Assembly: GCF_020921035.1 (NCBI RefSeq)
Contig: NC_063158.1
Coordinates: forward strand, 18,214,178 to 18,278,177
Reading direction: 5' to 3'
Source of the DNA: Rhodamnia argentea
Lineage: Eukaryota; Streptophyta; Magnoliopsida; Myrtales; Myrtaceae
Length of the DNA: 64,000 nucleotides
Shown here: in pieces, positions 10,374 to 22,436 of the stretch
How the letters are laid out: each line of letters begins with the position of its first letter
Position numbering within the stretch: the first letter of the stretch is position 1
Notes under the pieces: generated by a model
What the model was told of the DNA's origin: nothing
Databases searched by the model: none
Seen by the model: the letters and a program-made list of their open reading frames with translations, nothing else
Made by a program: the position numbers and the translations under genes

Positions 10374-11700
10374 TATTTTTTAAAAATAAATATTTACAAG
10401 TTTGGCTGCTGTTGGGGCTCCAACTACGAGCAACCCACTTGCTTGGCAGCCCAGCTACCGAGCAAGGTTGGGTTTTTTTTTTTTTTTAATTTCGTTTTTT
10501 AAGTATTTGAATTATTTATACTTATAATATTTAGTTTATTTCGTATTTTTTAACATGTTTTATTTTTTTTTATTTTTTTTTTCATGGGAGCTTATCTTTA
10601 TAACATAATTAGTAATAATTAATATAAAAATTATTAAGATCTATAATTAATAAATAATGTTGTAATTATGTAATTAATTAAAAATATTCATAAAATAAAA
10701 TTGGTACGATATATGAAATTAAGGAACCCCATCATTAATTCAATATCTTTATAATATAATCAATCGAAACCCATCTAGACGATCCCATTGCAAAATCCAT
10801 CGTTCACGGCCGAATTTGTTTGGGGAAAGGGAAAGGGGGTTCGTTCGATATCAAGTAGCACCGAAGGGAGAAAATGCAAAATTGACAAGGAAAACGGCAT
10901 TTTTTGGGGATAAAGCTAGGCCAAACCACCTATGGCTATTTGCCAATGGATTCCTCTCGAAAAATTACGTGAAATAAAAAAAAAATTGTCTCAAACGGAC
11001 GCCCGAGCAATGAGATATGCTCTTCCAAAGTTTTGCCCTTTCTTTACTTGTTTCCACTCTTTTGCTACGGTTTTTAATCTTTCTATGCAAATTTTTAACT
11101 CTTTTGCTGCGGTTTCCCATCTATCTATTATTGCGGTTTCCAACATATTCCTATGGCTATATTACATTATATCACAATATTATTTATTAATTATAGATCT
11201 TAATAAATATTTACATTAATTATTGCTAATAATGTTATAAATATAAGCTTCACACGAAAAAAATATATAAATAAAATAAATATTCTAAGTATCAATAATT
11301 AAAAAAATATGAAATTTACAACAACAAAAAGCGGGTTCGCCTTGCTCGGTAGTCCCCACTGAAATTTATTTAAATTTAGTATTTTTTTAATACCGCATTT
11401 AATTAATTACATAATTACAACATTATTTATTAATTATAGATCTTAATTATTTTTATATTAATTATTACTAATTATGTTATAAAGATAAGCTTCCCAAGAA
11501 AAAAAAATAAATATAAACATGTTAAAAAAATACGAAATAAACTAAATATTATAAGTATAAATAATTAAAATACTTTAAAAAAAAAAAAAATAAACTTGTC
11601 TGGAGCTGGGCGGGCCCAGATAGTTTCTCAGCCAACCGCCGAGTGAGGCCCAAACTTGTAATATTTATTTTTAAAAATATTTTTGTAAATATTTTTTTAA
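10374..11700. mobile_element. Long-inverted-repeat element in the promoter of inhibitor copy 2
   Basis: The left arm (about 10375-10720) reads AAAAATAAATATTTACAAGTTTGG, a GC-rich patch, a poly-T run, then ATTATTTATACTTATAATATTTAG. It is mirrored on the other strand at about 11385-11690. A third, forward copy of part of the arm lies at about 11165-11335 (TAATGTTATAAATATAAGCTTC...). The inhibitor upstream block continues on both sides (10350-10370 and about 11725 on), so this is an insertion. No transposase is visible; it may be a MULE-derived or foldback element with an internal rearrangement. Confidence 0.6.
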
Positions 11701-11934
11701 AAAAATTAAATTGAAAAAAAACCCCTTTATAAAGAAAGGGTGATCCTTGCTCTGTATTACGGGAATGACAAGGTATTCTAGTATTTATGGTTGTGGATTT
11801 ATATTAACTTTTACACTTTCCTCTTTTTATAACTGTGGTGGTGGATATCGGGCTTTGCATTTAAGTCGGCCTGTCGGTCCATTTAGAATGACTTGTTTAC
11901 TGAACTTTTACTCTTTTGCACATGATAATACTTA

Positions 11935-12374
11935 GAAAACTTCCAAATAAAAACCTAAAGTGCCATCATTTTTTCAAATAATGGCCGGAAGTGGCCATAT
12001 CACTATTAAATAAGAGCATGAAGTAATCATGGTAATTTCTAATAAGGGCCTAAAGCCAGCCAGTTAAGTATTTCGGCTAATCAAGGGCACTTTCATCCAA
12101 TAATAATTTTAAGTCTAAATTAGTTTTTTCTTTTCTTTTTTTTGTTTTCTGCGATCGGCCGGCAGGGGGTGAGGGTTGTGACCCTCACCTAGCCCCTTCG
12201 GGCATCGCTCGTACAGGTGAAAAGAAAAAAAAAAGGAAAAATAGACAAAAAAAAAAGTATAAGACAAAAATGCCATTGACCATCTTGAAGGTCGAACCCT
12301 TGTTTGAAACAAAGTCTACTTTATGCCCTTATTTAAGAAAACGAGAACATTCATGTCCTTATTTGGAATTTTCC
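11935..12374. mobile_element. MITE-like element, family 2 copy E
   Basis: The arms are inverted: GAAAACTTCCAAATAAAAACC on the left, and the right end read in reverse is GGAAAATTCCAAATAAGGAC. The arms repeat phrases such as CAAATAAGGGC and AAAATGCCATT. The GC-rich core (12150-12215) reads GGCAGGGGGTGAGGGTTGTGACCC. No coding capacity. Confidence 0.6.
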
Positions 12375-13210
12375 TCCATTACCTTGAAATTTTTTTCTTA
12401 ATTTTTCCCATTCTTAAGAGAGCTTTCCCTATCTTTTGCTTGAACAGAGAATTGTTTCGGTGACAAGCTACATGATCGAAAAGATAGGACTGAGTTAGAG
12501 TGAGCATTAGGTTATGTTTGTTTCAAGAAAAATGAATGGTTTAGAAAATATCTTTTAAAAAATGGTCGCTTGTAGCGATTGCAAATAATTGACAAATTCC
12601 AAAAAATAATAATTAATAAATGCAAAATTTTTCCATTATCGATAATAATCAATATCCTAATATTTTCGTTGACGATGAAAATTTTCATTCATTTTTTATA
12701 AGCGATGTAAGTAATTATTTTTAAGAAAATATATTTAAAATTATCAATTTTTCACGAGGCGAAGAAAACGGAAGCTGAGAATAAATGAATGAGTAACTGT
12801 TCAACCAGTGTTTACGAGCTAGGGGGAAATGGAGTGGAGATTACATATTAATCGACTTGAAAAGAAGCAATGTAGTTCGTAGCTTGATCTTGGTGTACTA
12901 GATGAATTTTGAAAATGACATAATATGTAATTGGACAATATATTAGTTAGGGTCTCAAATGTGATCCTTTTATTTAATTATTTGATTTTTTATCTGCCAC
13001 ATTGCTGAATAGATTGGTTTTGTAGATCAATTTGATGCACATAACATTAATTTATATGTTTGAATCTTTTATTTGTTAATTACATTGCGTTTAAAAGTTA
13101 AATTTATTTATTGAAAAGTGCAACAAAAGGTCTCTTTATTATGACCTCCGCTTTGTTTTTTTCTTTTCTTTTTGGAATTTAAAGCCCGTAAGCTTTTTTT
13201 TTTTTTTTAA

Positions 13211-13650
13211 AGAAAATTCCAAATGAGTGTCTAAAATACCTTTATTTTTCCATATTTCAAATAAAACCACTGTAATACCATCATTATTTCAAAGAAGGCC
13301 ATAAGCAAAGGCATTTTCATCATTTAATCTTTTATATTGTATATTTTCTTTTCTTTTTTTCCTCCCTTTTCGCCGATGGCCGGCCATACCGGTCACCGAC
13401 GAGGGTTGGGAGGGTTGCCCTTGCCGGATCTAGGCGAGGGTCGTTGGAACCTCGCTAGCCGCAATAAAGAAAAATGGGGAAAAAATAAAAAAAAAATTCA
13501 AAAAGATAAATGACAAGAATGCCATTGGTCAGATCCTATTTTGAAATAATTATGGCACTTCATGTCCTTACTTGAAACAAAGTATACTTCAAAGTTCAAA
13601 CCATTATTCAAGAAAATAAGGGGACTTTAGGCCCTCATTTCAAAATTTTC
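13211..13650. mobile_element. MITE-like element, family 2 copy F
   Basis: The left end GAAAATTCCAAATGAGTGTC and the right end (reverse strand GAAAATTTTGAAATGAGGGCC) form the family-2 inverted arms. The GC-rich core (13370-13460) reads CGCCGATGGCCGGCC and then GACGAGGGTTGGG. It is absent at the corresponding place in unit 1 (about 5775). Confidence 0.6.
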
Positions 13651-13753
13651 ATTTTTTAGTCGATAACCTATAAGTATTTCAAAATGTACAAAAATCAAAT
13701 CTATTCATCATTAGTTTAGAATTTAAAATATTCTGCCATGTTTTAAATTCTTG

Positions 13754-14676
13754 GGAAATTTTCAAAAAAGGGCCAAAAGTCCTCTCATTTTTTCTAATAA
13801 TGGCCAAACATGAACCTTATTTCAAATAAGAGCCTGAAGTGACATAATATGTTTCAAATAAGGGCTTGAAATGGCTATAGAGTTTCAAAAAAGAGCATGG
13901 CTTAAAGGGCATTTTCGTCATTTTGATTTATTTATTTTCTCTATTTTTTCCTTTTTATGGTTTTTAAAAATGAAAAAAAACATAAAAAAACAACCACATC
14001 GGTAGGAGGGCTACCTCTCTTTGGCGGGGGCCCGGGGTGTGGGGAAAGGTCACCGGGCGCCTTCATGAGGGCCAGCTACCCTACCGACCAAAGGCGAGAG
14101 CCAAAGGCCCTCGCCAAAATAGGGAGAGGGTCAGGCCCTCTCCCGGATTTGGGCAAGTGCTGGCGACCTCCGCCCAGGCCAGGGTGAGGGTAGATGGCCC
14201 CCGTCGAGGACCGGGCGAGGTCACCGACTCCCGCCGTAACCTAGGGAGGGGCCGGCGACCCCTCGCCTAGATATGGGAGAGGGCCCAACCCCCTCCCTGT
14301 TCTGGCGAGGGCCAATCGGCCTTCACGGAGGTCTAAGCAACCCCGCTCGCCTTTGCTGGCCCTCTCGGCGATGGGGCAGCAACTAGAGGCGGGAGGGCTA
14401 TGTATACTTTTTTTACAATTTTAAAGAAATAGAAAAAAAATTAATAGAAAAGACAAATATCAAATATAGAAAAAGATCGAAATACCTTTGAAATCATGCT
14501 CTTTTTTGAAATTTTATGGCCACTTTGCACCCTTATTTGAAATAACGTTAACTTCAGACTCTTGTTTGAAAAAATGAAGGCACTTCGGGTCCTTATTTGA
14601 AGTAAGGTTTATTTAGAACCCTTATTTAAAAAAAATAATGAGAAGACTTCGGGCCCTTTTTTTTTTTAATTTGCCC
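13754..14676. mobile_element. MITE-like element, family 2 copy G, with 10-bp target duplication
   Basis: Flanks TAAATTCTTG (13744-13753) and TAAGTTCTTG (14677-14686) match at 9 of 10 positions. Unit 1 has the single uninterrupted site near 5858. Ends begin GGAAATTTTCAAAAAAGGGCC and, in reverse, GGGCAAATT. A 9-10-bp duplication suits a Mutator-type element. The core (13990-14400) is an unusually long GC-rich tract of near-repeats (GGCGAGGGCC..., CTCGCC...). Open frames across it are compositional and not genes. It ends 304 bp before the TGD4-like ATG. Confidence 0.7.
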
Positions 14677-14980
14677 TAAGTTCTTGAAGCGTAGAGTAAA
14701 TCTGAAAAGTAGGTAAATGGTCAAAATGCTCTTTTTAGTAGAGAAACAGGAACCTTAGGAAAAAAAAAACCAACTAGGGTTGGTAGATCGTCTCACAAAA
14801 CCCAGAGAGGGAATCCTCCAAAACCCGGCTGAGCCTTCGATCCCTCTCTTATTCAAAAACAAAAACATGCCTGTCGCTCGCAGATAAGGAAGAGAACAAC
14901 CCAACACAGCCGAAGCGCACTCCACGCCCGTCGCCCACTGCGCACAAAAGCCGAAGCTTCCGCTCGAGTTTTCCCCAGAA

Positions 14981-17900
14981 ATGGCGAACCTGAGGACGGC
15001 CATGGACGCGGCCTTCGGGGACCTCAACGTCGCCTCCCCTCAAGCCCTCGACGGCTCCGCCAAGCTGGTCCCCGGCGACCCCGTCCCTCTCGACGGCGCC
15101 GTCGCCAGCCGAGCCCTCCGCTTCCAGCAGCTTTCGTTTCTCCGGAATGGGTTCCCTCTGGGCATCATCCCTTCTTATTCCCCCACCCCCCGCAAGGAAC
15201 TGGGCTCTTTCTCTCTCCAGTCTCTCCTCCTCCGACCCGCCACTGACAACTGGTGAGGAAAGAGGGGAAAAGATTCGAGCTTGCCGATGAACTCTGTTTG
15301 ATGATTCGCGTTGAAGTTCTCTTTGAATTTGGTCGCTTGGTAGTTTTTATCTCCAGTTTTTTGGCTGTTCAAACTTTGGGGCGACCCAAGTTTTATTTTG
15401 TTTGAGAATTTGGTTTTGTGGATATCTGAAATGATCGAATCATGTTTAGTGCTCATAGTCCTCCAAGATGATATTGCCCTTCCTGGCTGCTTACTTCAAT
15501 TGAGATTAAGAACTGCATTCTGCATGTGCCAATACGAGGTTGATTTGTGTTCTTAGCCTGCAGCGATTGATTGAGAAGGCTCTGCTTAGTTGGTGTGTGA
15601 GTTTGATGTCCTGGTTTCGGTTCTTGTTTGTTCTTGTTTAAGCTCTTGGTTTGTGCTGGTTTTCTCTGTTGTGCTGTTTGATATACTTATGGCTGAAGTT
15701 TCACAATGTCCCGTGCCTAGCTTGTTTAGCCTGGCTTATGTCTGAGGAGTGTTGAGTCACAATCTCGATACAGATTGTGCAATGGTTTCTTGATATGTTA
15801 ATGATTGAGACAAATGGGTCTGCTCTATGTAGGATGGGAGTCATAGTCATTCTTTTTAAGGGATGATTGGTGAAGTTGAATCCTATCAAAATCATTCAAT
15901 TGTAAGGAAGTGATTGAGAATCCCACGTGTGTCTATGAACGTTCGCAAGCATGGATGTCTTAATTTCACCTTTCTGACAGTGATTATAAATCACGAATAA
16001 GCTCACATTAACTCGGCTTGCGTAGGTGGCTTGGAGTAGTTGGGCGATTTCGACCAAAGAAACTGATCGATTCCATAAAAGCAGAAATTTCTAACGTTGA
16101 TGAATGGGAGCTTTCAGCATTGAAGGATGTGGCAAAACATTTCTTGGATAAGTCGCTTTACTCACTTGGTGTGTCCTCACAGCTTTCTCTGTCGCCCTCA
16201 TCATCACTTCTCATTGGCACAGAACAGCTTGGTGAGAAGGAAAGACGCCGCCACAAAATTATGCTTTATCACAGGGTATGTGCTTCAGACTTTCTTAGTT
16301 ACTTTTACTTCCGAATATTGCATGAGATATGACATATTACTTGTTTTTTTTTTCGTGTCTACTTTAAATATTAGGTTCACAATGTGCAGCTTTGATTTTT
16401 CTAGACACATGTATACAAGCATGTTTATTTTCATAGGGAAGGGAAGTGCTTCCTTTTCTCGGGACCTTTGGTTGACGAATCTTCAAATGGGTTTTCTGCA
16501 AAACAAAAATATGTGTTGATCTACACAATATAAAGATAGTTTGTCTTTCTCATAAAGTTATGCCACCCGAGAAGCATTGCTGCTTTTTCTTTATGCACAA
16601 TGTATTTTTTGCAAACACTTGCTGGGCCACTAATATGGACTTCGTCCAATATCAATGTACGTCTCAGAACATGTAGGGCGTTGACTTCAATTCAGAAGCC
16701 ATACTTTCCATCGAGGAGTATGGAACTTACTGGTATGATGGCATTCCATATAATCAGATACGCAATGGATATTGATACACCATGAAGCTGAGTTGGTGAA
16801 AATTCGAAATTGGCCAGTAGATGTTCTTCTGTTTGAACAATAAGTGGGATTATCATATTCAGCATCTTATAACCAAATAATTGCAAGTAAATGTATATTG
16901 AAGCTATGTACCTGTAAGATTTGAAAAAGTTCTGTCTTGGAAATGTCGATTTTTTTTTTTTTTTTGTAGTGCTTTCTGGTTTAACAGCCAACTAAGGCCA
17001 TTTGATCTGTGTGCTTGTTTACCTACAGCTCCCTAATCATGATATCACGATGGAGGCTGCCTGGCCTGGGTTATTCCTGGATCATAATGGTAGATATTGG
17101 GATGTTCCTGAATCAATATCACTGGACCTTTTGTCCCTTGTTTCTGAGTCTGGACTCAGATACCGTTTCGGAATCCACAAGAATGGTGGTCAACCCCATG
17201 GAATAGATGCCACAAATATTGAACCACCTTCTGCTTTAATGCCTGGCCTATGCGCAAAGGCTGCCTTTTCTTATGAAAAGAGTAAGGACTTATGGAGGCA
17301 GAAGGAGACTAAAGAGGATGTCATGGTAAAGACAGAGAAGGGCTTATTTTGGAGGCCTTCATATGATATACGTCTTAGAGAACCTCATTCTGCAGTATCT
17401 GCCATAATTGGTATCATTCACACCCACTTCAGTACTTTTTGATTGATTTTCCTGCAATTAATATCATTAAGTTTTCTATCACTTTCTTCGAATGAATTGA
17501 CTAATTTCACGCTCAAGAGTCTCTTTCTTCTACATTTGAGGCAGCATACTGTATACATTGCACTCATGAATTCTAATTGACAAATGGTTGTAAATTTATT
17601 GGTTTGGCTGTTATAAAGGAACTGCAATGCTTAGAATGAGAGAGAGCTAACTAGCTTTGAACTACTTTCCAAAAACTTCTATTTTTCACATTGTTTATAG
17701 GTGGCTTTAAGATAACTTGCCATTTATCGTAGTTGCAGATTTAAAGACTACTATAAAACATTGTATAGCATGTTTATTGAGCAATCAAGGCATTGTCTTA
17801 AGCTGGCATTGTCATAGTTGTTGTAGTGGTATCAGGTTGGGGTAAGTGATGGTACCTGAGCTGCAATTTAATTGTGTAAATCACATGCACATCCAGTAAA

Positions 17901-20322
17901 TAGCATCCCATCAACCCTGAAGTTGATGGAGAATGATGGTATCGCTTGGCCAGATCGGAAGAATATGCTCTGGTTTGTTCTCATCTTATCACAGGATTCT
18001 GAAAGCCATTGACAGCATAGATTAAGGACTATAGAGGAGTGAGGACAGACTTGACATTTTTCTGATAGACACGATTGTTCCAAATTGAATGTAAAAGGTA
18101 GAATTTAGGATGTATGAAATGAAAAGAGGCAGGTGGATGTCAATATCATTCTTTTCCTGTGTCTACATCCATTTTGCTAGAAGTAGTCCCACATTGGTTA
18201 AAACCACTTCAGCCCCTTGTGAGTCTACGTTGTCTTCTGCTGAGAATGGATAACAGTCTGCATGTTTCAGAGAAACAATAACCTTACGTGCTGCCTGTGC
18301 ATAGTTATGTTATGCTGGCATATCAAACTATCTGACCAAGAGAAAAGTGGAACACTTCTTAAACATTTGGGTGATTGCATGGACCTTTAACTATATTATG
18401 ATGCACGTTTCTTTCCTTTGTCTATTTAATAATTGGTATCATATACAGAATTGTAGTTTCTTATGTGAGGTTTATCCTAATGAAATGCTATGTTTTAGGT
18501 GGCATTTGTACGGCGTGGTTTTGGAATCCAGAGTTCTGTCTTGCTGGTGTATCAAGGGAAGGTGAAATATTTTCTGTTGCTAGTGCAAAGAGGAGTCCAT
18601 TCAATGCTGATCTATTTGGTTCAGTGTGCTATACTTTCCAACTCGGGAAGTTTAGAAAAAAGTACTGTGACCTCACCCGTATAGATGCTCGCTTAGACAT
18701 ATCTTCTGCAGCAGCATTCGCCCAGCGAGTTTTCAATGTTTTGAGTGGTTCATCAGTGAGCAGCTTTCGTAGGCCATCATCTTCTCCGAGGGTGAACTTA
18801 ATTTTTCAGCAGCAGGTACTTTATATTTCTTGAATTGGTCCAATTCCTGGGCATATGGTTGTTGTTAAGGAACTATTGCATTAACAGTTTTATCATATGT
18901 AGAAGGTGAGGGGAAAATCAAAAGAGGGAAAAGCTGTGTGTTACTTTGAGTATTAGTCTATGGGAAGTTGGATAGGATGGAAGTGGCAGATCTGTTAGTG
19001 ACCCAAGGTTCTAAACAAAACAAAACAAAAAGAGCTGCAACTTGCAAGATTGATTACCCTAAATAGAAAGAAAAAACTATTAAAGAGAAGCTGTCATCTG
19101 CAAGTACCCTAAAATGATCACCTTCTTGTTTAATACATCTGCATGGAAATGAAATTGACAGATTGATTACTGCATCTGTTAGCTGTGTTTCTTATGTGAA
19201 ATAAGATGCAATTGTTTTACTGTTATCACCGGATTTTATAGACTACTTGTACATGAAACATCTAGGGTAACTTTGAAAATTGTTGCTGGATGTGCAAGGC
19301 CTCTTTCATAAAATCTTCTATCTGAATTGAAAACCTCAACAATTGTGAGGAACGAATAATGAAAGCAGGAGAAATCTAAAAATTTAGTACCTGCAAGCTT
19401 AGCTATTTGTTTTACGAAACGTTTATTCTATGGCATGCAATAAAAATTATTTCGTATACCAAATTCTATGACAGAACTATTAATGTTCTTTTTAACTCGT
19501 ATGTTTCTTTGTTTTTCTTTTGAAAGTCCAAATCTTTTGTTTAGTTATTTGGACAATAGCAGAAATGGGCAAATTCTTGAATATCTAAATGTCAGAAAGC
19601 AAAGAAACCAGTCCTTGCAATTACTCCGCCCTTGCTCTAACTTAGATCTTGTTTAACAAAATGATAAGGATGATGGCTGATGACATTACTGGATTATCAA
19701 AGGTTCTGGTCATTAGTGAAATTCTCATATGTAGAATAGCGGTGTGATATGGAGCACTATGACACACTTTGTTTTGCTTTTTCTTTTTCTTTTTTGGTTA
19801 AGCTATTATTAATGAAGTGGCAATGCAAAGAAGATTACTAAATCAGGAGCATTGTCACAAAGATCGGTCTCTCTTCTTGTATCAAATGCTATTTTGAGGG
19901 AGGGAGCGCTATCACGAGAATTGTCACAAAGATCTGTCTCTCTTCTTGCATCAAATGCTATTTTCATATAAATTGCTTACCAATTTTTTGTTATGAAACA
20001 CGAACTTCTCATGAATTTCTTAAAGATTGTACAGAAGAGATTACATTTGGCATCGCCTGTTAGGATGTCATTGATAGTAAATGGAATCTTTGTGCAAATC
20101 TGATTTTTGGACTTGACTCATTAGGTCGCAGGGCCGATCGTGTTCCGTGTAGATTCCAAGTTCTCCCTGGGTTCTTTATCAGGAAGACAAGGCCCACATG
20201 TCGAGGATTTAATATATAGTTTGAGCTACTCTCTCAGGCTTTTGCGATCTGGGAAAGTCGTCGCTTGGTACTCCCCCAAAAGAAAAGAGGGTATGGTAGA
20301 GTTGAGACTGTTGGAGTTTTGA
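14981..20322 (+). CDS. TGD4-like chloroplast envelope lipid-transfer protein, 472 aa, five exons
   Basis: Exons 14981-15252, 16026-16275, 17029-17410, 18499-18815 and 20125-20322 join in frame with GT-AG introns (1419 nt). The protein starts MANLRTAMDAAFGDLNVASP, has PLGIIPSYSP in exon 1, spans the exon 1/2 junction with NWWLGVVG, contains VEAAWPGLF-type sequence (MEAAWPGLFLD), GLRYRFGIHKN and GLCAKAAFSY in exon 3, DLTRIDARLD in exon 4, and ends VAWYSPKRKEGMVELRLLEF. These match the TGD4 family. As I recall, the closest relative is Arabidopsis At2g44640, a TGD4 paralogue, rather than TGD4 itself (At3g06960). TGD4 is a beta-barrel-like outer-envelope protein binding phosphatidic acid and importing ER lipid into plastids. 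Whether this paralogue shares that role is inference. The gene appears intact. Its promoter is the third copy of a tandem unit. Confidence 0.92.
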
Positions 20323-20478
20323 TCTTCAATGGCTTGCCATGATTGACTGTTTTCTCTCTTCTTCCATTGAGCCTTCCATTTGTGACGTACTATTGGCGAA
20401 AAGGGCAAGGATGTGTTCATCTTCAGGTTTCACTACATGTTTTAATGTTTTCTTTTCAAGCATGCACATGTCCGGGGC
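20308..20478 (+). repeat. 3' end of TGD4-like gene, first copy of a dispersed direct repeat
   Basis: From the last codons (GGAGTTTTGATCTTCAATG) through the 3' untranslated sequence (CTATTGGCGAAAAGGGCAAG...CATGCACATGTCC), this segment recurs in the same orientation at 27311-27480 with clear but diverged identity. See that entry. Confidence 0.75.
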
Positions 20479-20689
20479 AGAAAATAGCGACAGATGAACA
20501 AGCTAATCTAGTGCGACTGGGCTTTGACAGAACGGAACTGATTTGCTCGCCATACCTGGCAGCGCTTGCGCGCACGCAGCGTTTGGCAACAAGATAAAAA
20601 AATCATGATGGGATAAAATTTGTCCTATTCTGTGTTTGGCTCCCGCCCAGAATAGGATAACGTGGAATATAGTCTAGATAAAATTATCC

Positions 20690-20750
20690 TTGGGGGTGGG
20701 TTTTGTTGGGTTGGCGTGGGGTGGGGTGGGGTGGGGTGGTGGTTTGGGGT
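20690..20750 (+). other. G-rich tract, potential G-quadruplex
   Basis: The plus strand contains GGGTTGGCGTGGGGTGGGG followed by further GGGG runs separated by single T, then GGTGGTTTGGGG. At least four G-tracts with 1-base loops are present about 380 bp after the TGD4-like stop. The DNA or transcript could fold into a quadruplex; no function is shown. Confidence 0.6.
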
Positions 20751-20806
20751 TTGGTGTGTGTTGTGCTTGAAAGGGTACTTACTATTGCTTTGTTTGTCGT
20801 TTAAAG

Positions 20807-21368
20807 GAGAGAATTACTAGAAAAAGCCCTAATCTGATTGCAATTATGCCAATTCAATTCTAAATTATTATTTTTTTGCCAATTCAATCCTAAAAGTTTT
20901 TGTATTTGTGCCAATTTGGTCATTGTGATCAATTTTGGTTAGAAATTGTTGATATTATGCTATTAGAATTGACGTGGTAATTTTTAATAATATTTTAACG
21001 TTTTCCGACTACTTTTATTTTTTTTTTTCATTTTCATTTAAGCCTAGCAAAGGAGATGTCACGCCTCGTCAATGGCCGGCGAGGCGAGCCCCCCACTCGC
21101 ATCCAGTCGGCATAGGACAAAGAAAGGGTAGAAAAAAGAAGAATGAGAAAAGATAAGTAAAAATATTCAAAAAATATTAAAATATTCCTATAAAATAACA
21201 CATCGATATTAGCAGAGCCACGCTAGTCATTTTCAAGCAAAATTGATCAGATAGATTGAATTAGCACAAATATAAAAGCTTTAGGACTGAATTAGTATAT
21301 ATATACATAGATATATAATTTGATTGACATAATTGTAATATTTTTAGGACCTTTCTGGCAATTTTTGG
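20807..21368. mobile_element. MITE-like element, family 1 copy C
   Basis: The left arm (GAGAATTACTAGAAAAAGCCC then CAATTCAATTCTAAATT), the GC-rich core at 21045-21115 and the right arm ending ..TCTGGCAATTTTT match copy A in order and style. No coding capacity. Confidence 0.55.
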
Positions 21369-21985
21369 TCGTTCAAGGAATCATGCAAAGTTCAACAATT
21401 GCGGGACGATGACTGGAAGTTGATCATAAGCAATGTTAGCTACCTAGGTGACCAAGCCAAAATTACTCAATTACGTGTAAGATGTTTAGCAATTCTAGTA
21501 ACTTTGTAATTGACTTATGAACATTTAACAGACGCTCCGCATCGATTTATTGAATTAACTCGTATATTACTTAGGCATGGATCATCTATCCAGCATGGTA
21601 CTCCCTTCTATATCTTAAAAAATCTCATTGGTTGATTATGCAATCCAAAATGTTGTCGCTGGTTGAGATTATTCAATTGAGAGCACTATTCCCAATGTTT
21701 TGTATGATACGAATGAGATTTTCAATTCAATTGAAAATCTCATTGAGAGCCTCCTCGTAATCACCCCCACCAGAATATTATTGTGAATGCTTCCAACTCT
21801 TTCTGCTACCAAGCAAGGGATGGGGAAAAGAGACGTGAAAATAGATAGAAACATTGGGAATAATACTTTCGATAGACATCACTTCAGAGAGGGAAGAGCT
21901 TTTTCCAACCAGACATCGCTTCCAAATTTCTCAGAAACTGCCTCTAGATGCGCTTACGATGCTTTTTGGAGGACCCACTAAGATT

Positions 21986-22436
21986 GGAAAATTGACAAAA
22001 AAAGTTCTAAACTTACTGTAATTGTGTTAATTCAGTCATAAGAAAAACAATTCAATCTTTATATATTTCGCATGAGTACCAATTCAATCCTAAACATTTT
22101 GTAATTGTGTCCATTCAATCCATCCTACTAGCCATAAAGTGGACTTTTTTGTAATAATATTTTGATAAAGTTTTTGAACATTTTATTATTAGTTTTTTCT
22201 TTTGATTTCTTTGGATTTTTTCTACCAAACATTAGGGCAGGCAACCGAACAATAAAAAATTATAAAATATATCATTAAAATATTATTTTAAAAATTCATG
22301 TCAGCACCGACCGCACAAGTTTGAGCAATTGACAAATACAAAAGGTTTAGGACTAAAATTGCAAATAAAAAAAAAATTAAGACGAAGACCAACTTGCACA
22401 ATTAAAATAAATTTAAGATTCTTTTGGTAATTCTCC
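21986..22436. mobile_element. MITE-like element, family 1 copy D
   Basis: The left end GGAAAATTGACAAAAAAAGTTC and right end CTTTTGGTAATTCTCC are the family-1 inverted termini. The internal phrases CCAATTCAATCCTAAACATTTTG and GGTTTAGGACTAAAATTGCA match copies A-C. The GC-rich core is largely lost here. Confidence 0.6.

Larger units (their letters stand above)
9026..11940. repeat. Tandem unit 2 (truncated inhibitor copy)
   Basis: The header (GATATAGTCGGGGAGGATCC...ATTCAATCGTGAATTACCCG) matches 4697-4840. A truncated family-1 MITE (about 9183-9495), unassigned sequence (9500-9980), an inhibitor stub (9985-10278) and the inhibitor upstream block split by a TIR element (10374-11700) follow. The distal block at 11850-11940 (GGGCTTTGCATTTAAGTC..CATTTAGAATGAC) matches 8885-8985 of unit 1. 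Confidence 0.65.
12413..14850. repeat. Tandem unit 3, merging into the TGD4-like promoter
   Basis: It opens with GAGAGCTTTCCCTATCTTTTGC (as at 4795 and 9123). After an inserted stretch at about 12480-12860 it follows unit 1 closely (GTAGTTCGTAGCTTGATCTTGGTGTACTAG, then GTAGGTAAATGGTCAAAATGCTC, then CCCAGAGAGGGAATCCTCC) to within about 150 bp of the TGD4-like ATG. It therefore supplies the live gene's proximal promoter. Insertions specific to this copy are the MITEs at 13211-13650 and 13754-14676. Confidence 0.65.

Noticed and set aside
13957..14270. Open frames with Arg/Pro/Gly-rich translations
   Set aside because: They cross the GC-rich core of a MITE; no domain, and composition explains the lack of stops.
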